Positions 60,227-64,000 of a stretch of DNA of 64,000 bases are shown in pieces; the stretch's first letter is position 1; the number at the start of each line of letters is the position of its first letter. The stretch lies in the NCBI GenBank assembly GCA_947501615.1, contig CANMWK010000004.1, positions 248,001 through 312,000 of the forward strand, in the 5' to 3' direction. The notes under the pieces were generated by a model that was not told the DNA's origin, made no database searches, and saw only the letters and a program-made list of their open reading frames with translations. The DNA is from an uncultured Tenacibaculum sp. Its GTDB lineage: Bacteria; Bacteroidota; Bacteroidia; Flavobacteriales; Flavobacteriaceae. The translations under genes were made by a program, and so were the position numbers.

Positions 60227-60922
60227 ATGGTAAAACTTAATGAATATTTAGGGAGTATTGCTTCAAGTATTGCAGAGGCACGATTAGCATCTGATTTAAA
60301 GTCACTTGAAGTAGCAGAGCAATTTGCTAAACACGATTTGTTAAAACATTTTTCTGTACCTCGATTTAAAACAGCAAATATAGAGCTTACGATACCTGTA
60401 GCAATTGCGGCAGTAAGCAATGGTGATACAGAACCATATACCCCAATTGAAGACAAAAATAAATTTTCGGAAAAAACAATTTCAATTTTAAAGAAAATAG
60501 TGCCTACTTCAGTAAAACCAAGTCCGCAAGGTGATTTAAAATTACAAAGTGAGGTAAACAAACATATTACAGTTTTAGAAAAAAATCTAAAATCAGATGC
60601 TGATGTATCTAAAGAGGTACAAGCTTATTCTGAAAAGGCTGTTCAAAGTTTTTTATTGATTTACCCAGCTACGAATATCAGAATTAATATTCCACAAGTT
60701 GTAAATAAGGTAAGTGAAGAATTAAAAGTATATGTACAGGCTAAACCAGCCCAAGGTACTACAAGTCCTGTACCGAATGTTATTGTTGAAGCGCATAAAC
60801 TTAGAGAATTACCACCAGAAAATATTATTCAAATTAAAATGAATTTAAGTGAAGAAGGTTTAGAGTGGCATGCTTCGGAAAATGAAGATGGAAAAGTAAC
60901 AACGAAACTACTACCAGAATAA
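60227..60922 (+). CDS. DUF2589-like accessory protein
   Basis: 231 residues from the ATG at 60227 (M-V-K-L-N-E-Y-L-G-S-I-A-S-S-I-A-E-A-R); the ATG at 60200 overlaps the hairpin and is less likely. The core F-S-V-P-R-F-K-T-A-N-I-E-L-T-I-P-V-A-I-A-A-V resembles the beta segment of the DUF2589 protein before it (P-S-L-R-V-D-E-V-N-I-D-F). C-terminal part has P-A-T-N-I-R-I-N-I-P. Its stop is two bases before the next ATG. Function unknown, co-acting with the DUF2589 protein. Confidence 0.68.
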   Translation: MVKLNEYLGSIASSIAEARLASDLKSLEVAEQFAKHDLLKHFSVPRFKTANIELTIPVAIAAVSNGDTEPYTPIEDKNKFSEKTISILKKIVPTSVKPSPQGDLKLQSEVNKHITVLEKNLKSDADVSKEVQAYSEKAVQSFLLIYPATNIRINIPQVVNKVSEELKVYVQAKPAQGTTSPVPNVIVEAHKLRELPPENIIQIKMNLSEEGLEWHASENEDGKVTTKLLPE

Positions 60923-60924
60923 TT

Positions 60925-61470
60925 ATGAGAAAATCAATTCTTAATACATTAAAAAGTATAGAAACACAACTCTCAAAAATACATCCAATTGTAGATTTAT
61001 TTGAAAGAAAGAGCAGTAGAAGTTCAAATGAATTAAGAGTTTGGTTGGCAGAAACTGAAGAGTTATTACAGCAGCATCATTTAGCGGAAGCATCTACGTT
61101 TTCGGTAAAAAGAGGAGAGTTATTAACCTATTATCCAAAAAATAAGCAATACAAAAGAAAAGAGCAATTACATTTTTGTTCTAGTCTTTTAACAGAGGCA
61201 CAAAAAGAATTATGGGCTGTGTATGCAAGACTGTCAGATACTATAGAAAAAGCAAAAGTGTCTATCAAACAATTGTTAGGTGTAATTTATCAAACGAAAC
61301 AATTTAAATACGATTCAAAAACAGATTTTACACAGTTTATACAAGAAGTATGGCAATTTTGTACCATGCACGAGCAATTAAGAGGATTGAGTGCACAAAT
61401 TCAATCGTTGCTTACCAAAACAGATGTTTTGTTATTGCTTGCTGAAGAAATAGAAATAGAGAATTTGTAA
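60925..61470 (+). CDS. Helical protein of the DUF2589 operon
   Basis: 181 residues, mostly alpha-helical and charged (L-K-S-I-E-T-Q-L-S-K-I-H, R-L-S-D-T-I-E-K-A-K-V-S-I-K-Q-L-L) with a heptad pattern, so probably a coiled coil. No signal peptide and no family known to me. Starts two bases after the previous stop; third gene of the operon. Confidence 0.65.
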   Translation: MRKSILNTLKSIETQLSKIHPIVDLFERKSSRSSNELRVWLAETEELLQQHHLAEASTFSVKRGELLTYYPKNKQYKRKEQLHFCSSLLTEAQKELWAVYARLSDTIEKAKVSIKQLLGVIYQTKQFKYDSKTDFTQFIQEVWQFCTMHEQLRGLSAQIQSLLTKTDVLLLLAEEIEIENL

Positions 61471-61712
61471 TGTCTGAACCAAGAGGAAATTTTACACTTT
61501 CATATAGCGTTTGTATGTCGATTTATAGCGTTTAACTGCCTAACTAGCTATGAAAAATAAATCATTTACAACGATAAGAATTGTATAGAAAAAGTCAAAG
61601 TGTTAATCCCTGTTTATAGAGAAAGTAGTAAAATTTTCCTCACAGACATGCAGAATTATTTAAAACATAAGTTTTAAAGAGAAACAAAAAACAAAATAAT
61701 TATTGTAAAATG

Positions 61713-61744
61713 TTTGTTTATAATTGTAATATGTTGTATTTTTG
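61713..61744 (+). promoter_or_regulatory. Island-type promoter for the active amidase unit
   Basis: TTTG (61713-61716), 20-base spacer, TATTTTTG (61737-61744), the best consensus match of the four. Leader of about 145 bases to the ATG at 61893. Confidence 0.65.
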
Positions 61745-61783
61745 AATCACTGTTAAAGTTCAATGAATTAACCTTACGTGTTG

Positions 61784-61868
61784 AGCAGAAACATAAAAGT
61801 TAGATTTAACCCCATTCAGGTAGAGAATAAATAACTAGAATTGATTTAACTTTTATGTTCTGTCTGCT
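61784..61868. repeat. Long leader hairpin before the amidase
   Basis: AGCAGAAACATAAAAGTTA (61784-61802) pairs with TAACTTTTATGTTCTGTCTGCT (61847-61868), 19 pairs with one three-base bulge, enclosing 44 bases. It lies in the leader 24 bases before the ATG and could control translation or be the mark of an element insertion. Confidence 0.7.
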
Positions 61869-61892
61869 AGCACTTTTATTAAAAAAATGTAT

Positions 61893-62324
61893 ATGAGTAA
61901 ATTAATATCAATAGCGTTATCGCAATTTGGAGTTAAAGAAGTAAAAGGAGCTAAAGATCATCCACAAATACTCAACTATTTTACTTCTATGGATTTAGAT
62001 AAAACAAAATATAATGATGAAACATCATGGTGTAGTGCTTTTGTAAATTGGGTAGCCAAGCAAGCAGGTTATGAAAAATCGAATCGGTTAAATGCAAGGA
62101 GTTGGTTGTCTGTTGGGAAATCTACAGATACCCCCAAACAAGGAGATATCGTTGTATTATGGAGAGATAATCCTAATAGTTGGAAAGGTCATGTAGGGTT
62201 TTTGGTCAAAGAATCGAAACGATATGTGTATTTGTTAGGAGGAAATCAAGGAAATAGTGTAAGTATAAAAGCTTATCCTAAAAAGAGAATATTAGATTAT
62301 AGAGTTTTAAATAAAGCACTATAA
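61893..62324 (+). CDS. TIGR02594-type peptidoglycan hydrolase, active form
   Basis: 143 residues from the ATG at 61893 (chosen to match the twin at 51424; the ATG at 61887 adds two residues). NlpC/P60-CHAP-like cysteine amidase: Cys47 in S-W-C-S-A-F-V-N-W, His100 in K-G-H-V-G-F, Asn118 in G-G-N-Q. No signal peptide, so it must leave by lysis or a dedicated route, as do phage endolysins. Own promoter; followed 235 bases on by a tail-fibre-like gene after a terminator at 62390. Confidence 0.85.
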   Translation: MSKLISIALSQFGVKEVKGAKDHPQILNYFTSMDLDKTKYNDETSWCSAFVNWVAKQAGYEKSNRLNARSWLSVGKSTDTPKQGDIVVLWRDNPNSWKGHVGFLVKESKRYVYLLGGNQGNSVSIKAYPKKRILDYRVLNKAL

Positions 62325-62389
62325 GTAATACAATAAATAGCTTAAAAAAAGAAAACCTAAATTAAAGAGAAAGAAAAAATAAAGAGTAG

Positions 62390-62420
62390 CCGCTAAGATT
62401 CATTTTAGCGGTTATTTTTT
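62390..62420 (+). terminator. Terminator after the active amidase gene
   Basis: CCGCTAA / TTAGCGG with an eight-base loop, then TTATTTTTT. It lies 66 bases after the stop and 140 bases before the tail-fibre-like gene. Confidence 0.75.
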
Positions 62421-62559
62421 GAATGAAGCAGTAGTGTTTTAAAAATAAACTCGAACAGAATTATGGTAAAATGATGAAACTACAGAAAAAGGAAATCGAT
62501 AACCTACTTTACGAGTAAAAAAAAGTTAATATTTAAAAAATTAAATAAATTAAAAAGAA

Positions 62560-64000
62560 ATGAAAAAAAGCAAAGAAGAAATAAAAAAATATTTTGAAAC
62601 AGGAGATAAACCTACACAACAACAATTTGAAGATTTAATAGATAGCTATATAGATAGTAAACAAGAAGCAGGAGAACCTAATCGAAGATTTGTCATTGAT
62701 GAAAAGGGAGATGTTTCAGTAACTTCAGCAGATGAGATGCCTGAATACACATTATCAGATATTTCAGCGAATAAACTTTCATTACTAAAAGATGGTAAGG
62801 TTGTAAAGGAAATTGACTTAACCTCATATATTGATGATACAAACCTGGCTCGATTAGTTTCTGGAACTGTTGATACTGATGGTATAGCTACGTTTAAACG
62901 TGATGATGATTCTACTTTTACAGTGGATTTTAGCTCCTTAATTGGAAGTAATCAAATACTATCAGACTGGAATCAAACTGACAATACTCAACCTGATTTT
63001 ATTAAGAATAAACCATCTTTTAATTTACAAAACAATTTTGCTATTGTTAAAAGAGGTACCATATCTCATGCTCCAGAAATAGGAAGTTTTAATAAGTTTT
63101 TTAACAACTTAGATGATGTACTTTCTATTCTTAAAGAAGTTGCTTATAAAGATGTTGATTTTAAAATAATTATTGCAACTGATGGTGTTTTTCCTATTGC
63201 CAAGGCATTACCCAATATAAACGGATTAAGTTTTTATTCGTTGAAGAAATCAATAATAAAACTTCAAAATCAAACACTTAATCTTACAAACAGTACTATA
63301 TATATGCCCGAAGGAGAAATACATGCAACAAGATATGCTTCTCTTGTAGTACGCGAAAATGCAGATGTTACATTAAAAACAGCAAAAGTTTTAGATGAAG
63401 GAGAAAATATTCAAACAGGAGTTGGTTTAACCCCAATTCGTTTTGCTAATTCATCAGGTTTTGCAAACATAAAATGTTACATAAGTAACTTTTATGTAGA
63501 TACGACTATTGGGCAATCATCAAGCGCTTTTGACATACAATCGAAAGGATATCATAGTATTGATTTAAGAGTGGATAAAATTATTTATAAACATGATCGT
63601 AGTAGAACTTATTTAGATTGTTTCACCAATCTGAGAAGAGGTTCTGAAAGAAATTTAAAATGTAAAATTTATATTGGTGAAATTGATTTGTCAGAATGCA
63701 AAAATGGAACGCTACAAATTTTTAATGGTATAGGTACTCTTTCTTCCGAAGTTAAATTAAATAATTTCCATTCATACGGAAATTTTGATTTTACATTAGG
63801 TTCTGTAATTAATCCCAACCAAATATCTATAGGAATACTCTCAAACACAAACAACGCTAATATTAATTTATGTTTTGATAACTCAACTATTGAAGGGAAT
63901 AGTTATTTACTTAGAAATACTAAAACTAGTTATAATTCTAAAATAAAATTATTAGGAAAGGTGCAAATGAATTCATCTGTAAACTTGTTAAATTTAAGAC
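62560..64000 (+). CDS. Phage-tail-fibre-like protein 4, right end cut by the window
   Basis: Open from ATG 62560 for 480 codons to the window edge. Module 1 (residues 1-52, K-K-S-K-E-E-I-K-K-Y-F-E-T-G-D-K-P-T-Q) and module 2 (L-S-L-L-K-D-G-K-V-V-K-E-I-D-L-T-S, L-V-S-G-T-V-D-T-D-G-I-A-T-F-K-R-D-D-D) as in 52095. Then S-D-W-N-Q-T-D-N-T-Q-P-D-F-I-K-N-K-P, a motif of phage tail fibres and collar proteins. After that a beta-solenoid-like stretch (repeated I/L/V-x-N-x-x-x-I and A-D-V-T-L-K-T patterns, Pectate-lyase-like). Likely a trimeric fibre or adhesin. End not seen. Confidence 0.75.
   Translation, partial: MKKSKEEIKKYFETGDKPTQQQFEDLIDSYIDSKQEAGEPNRRFVIDEKGDVSVTSADEMPEYTLSDISANKLSLLKDGKVVKEIDLTSYIDDTNLARLVSGTVDTDGIATFKRDDDSTFTVDFSSLIGSNQILSDWNQTDNTQPDFIKNKPSFNLQNNFAIVKRGTISHAPEIGSFNKFFNNLDDVLSILKEVAYKDVDFKIIIATDGVFPIAKALPNINGLSFYSLKKSIIKLQNQTLNLTNSTIYMPEGEIHATRYASLVVRENADVTLKTAKVLDEGENIQTGVGLTPIRFANSSGFANIKCYISNFYVDTTIGQSSSAFDIQSKGYHSIDLRVDKIIYKHDRSRTYLDCFTNLRRGSERNLKCKIYIGEIDLSECKNGTLQIFNGIGTLSSEVKLNNFHSYGNFDFTLGSVINPNQISIGILSNTNNANINLCFDNSTIEGNSYLLRNTKTSYNSKIKLLGKVQMNSSVNLLNLR

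Noticed and set aside
39781..64000. The island as a complete prophage
   Set aside because: Fibre-like and endolysin-like genes are present, but I see no capsid, portal, terminase, tail tube, baseplate, integrase or replication gene in 24 kb. A domesticated or tail-derived apparatus, or a separate surface system, is a better reading.

Overview
The window is AT-rich chromosomal DNA from a member of the Bacteroidota, most likely a marine Flavobacteriaceae (Tenacibaculum/Kordia/Polaribacter-like). This rests on the protein families (LytTR and TPR-kinase two-component systems, DUF1573, a MerC protein next to a Fur-type regulator, a type-B succinate dehydrogenase operon), on Bacteroidota promoters of the TTTG-N20-TAnnTTTG type, and on RAYT/REP elements. 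I see no rRNA, tRNA or CRISPR array.

From 1 to about 39.4 kb the content is mostly ordinary chromosomal genes: an ALDH7-type aldehyde dehydrogenase, pth, lipoproteins, a 6-pyruvoyl-tetrahydropterin synthase/QueD-like enzyme with a tiny coupled membrane protein, an AraC-GyrI regulator, a sterol-desaturase-family hydroxylase, a MATE exporter, a Fur/MerC/folE group with a palindromic operator, mutS, an S15-type hydrolase, a TrmH-family methylase, a membrane-bound MutS paralogue, a TMEM175-like channel, sdhCAB and a Rieske oxygenase. Two stretches stand out. At 20.2-25.8 kb there are tandem and dispersed repeats, two glycine-rich peptides (one with a double-glycine-type leader) directly before a TPR histidine kinase and response regulator, and two look-alike promoter-to-terminator units that may be small RNAs. 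At 38.2-38.6 kb there are MITE-like repeats also found elsewhere in the window.

From 39.4 kb to the end lies an accessory island of conflict and surface functions. It opens with a self-cleaving S24-type repressor facing a 1223-residue protein of unknown family. A 744-residue polymorphic toxin (WHH/HNH-type nuclease C-terminus) and its SUKH immunity protein follow. Next is an array of displaced toxin C-termini and immunity genes (46.2-51.1 kb). Its modules are separated by a conserved 30-base hairpin terminator and short palindromic repeats. Some cassettes are intact, some have lost their toxin, one immunity gene is frameshifted, and one cassette was invaded by a RAYT transposase with its own REP palindromes.

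Beyond the array is a set I read as one functional group: two TIGR02594-type peptidoglycan hydrolases (one lacking its catalytic Cys), four phage-tail-fibre-like proteins sharing one N-terminal module, a second full-length toxin (JAMM/JAB-like C-terminus) with an immunity gene, and a DUF2589 operon. Four near-identical promoters head the main units of the island, each with an unusually long leader. This suggests coordinated expression of an envelope-associated or tail-derived delivery and defence apparatus. That functional reading is inference; the gene content, repeats and promoters are visible in the sequence.
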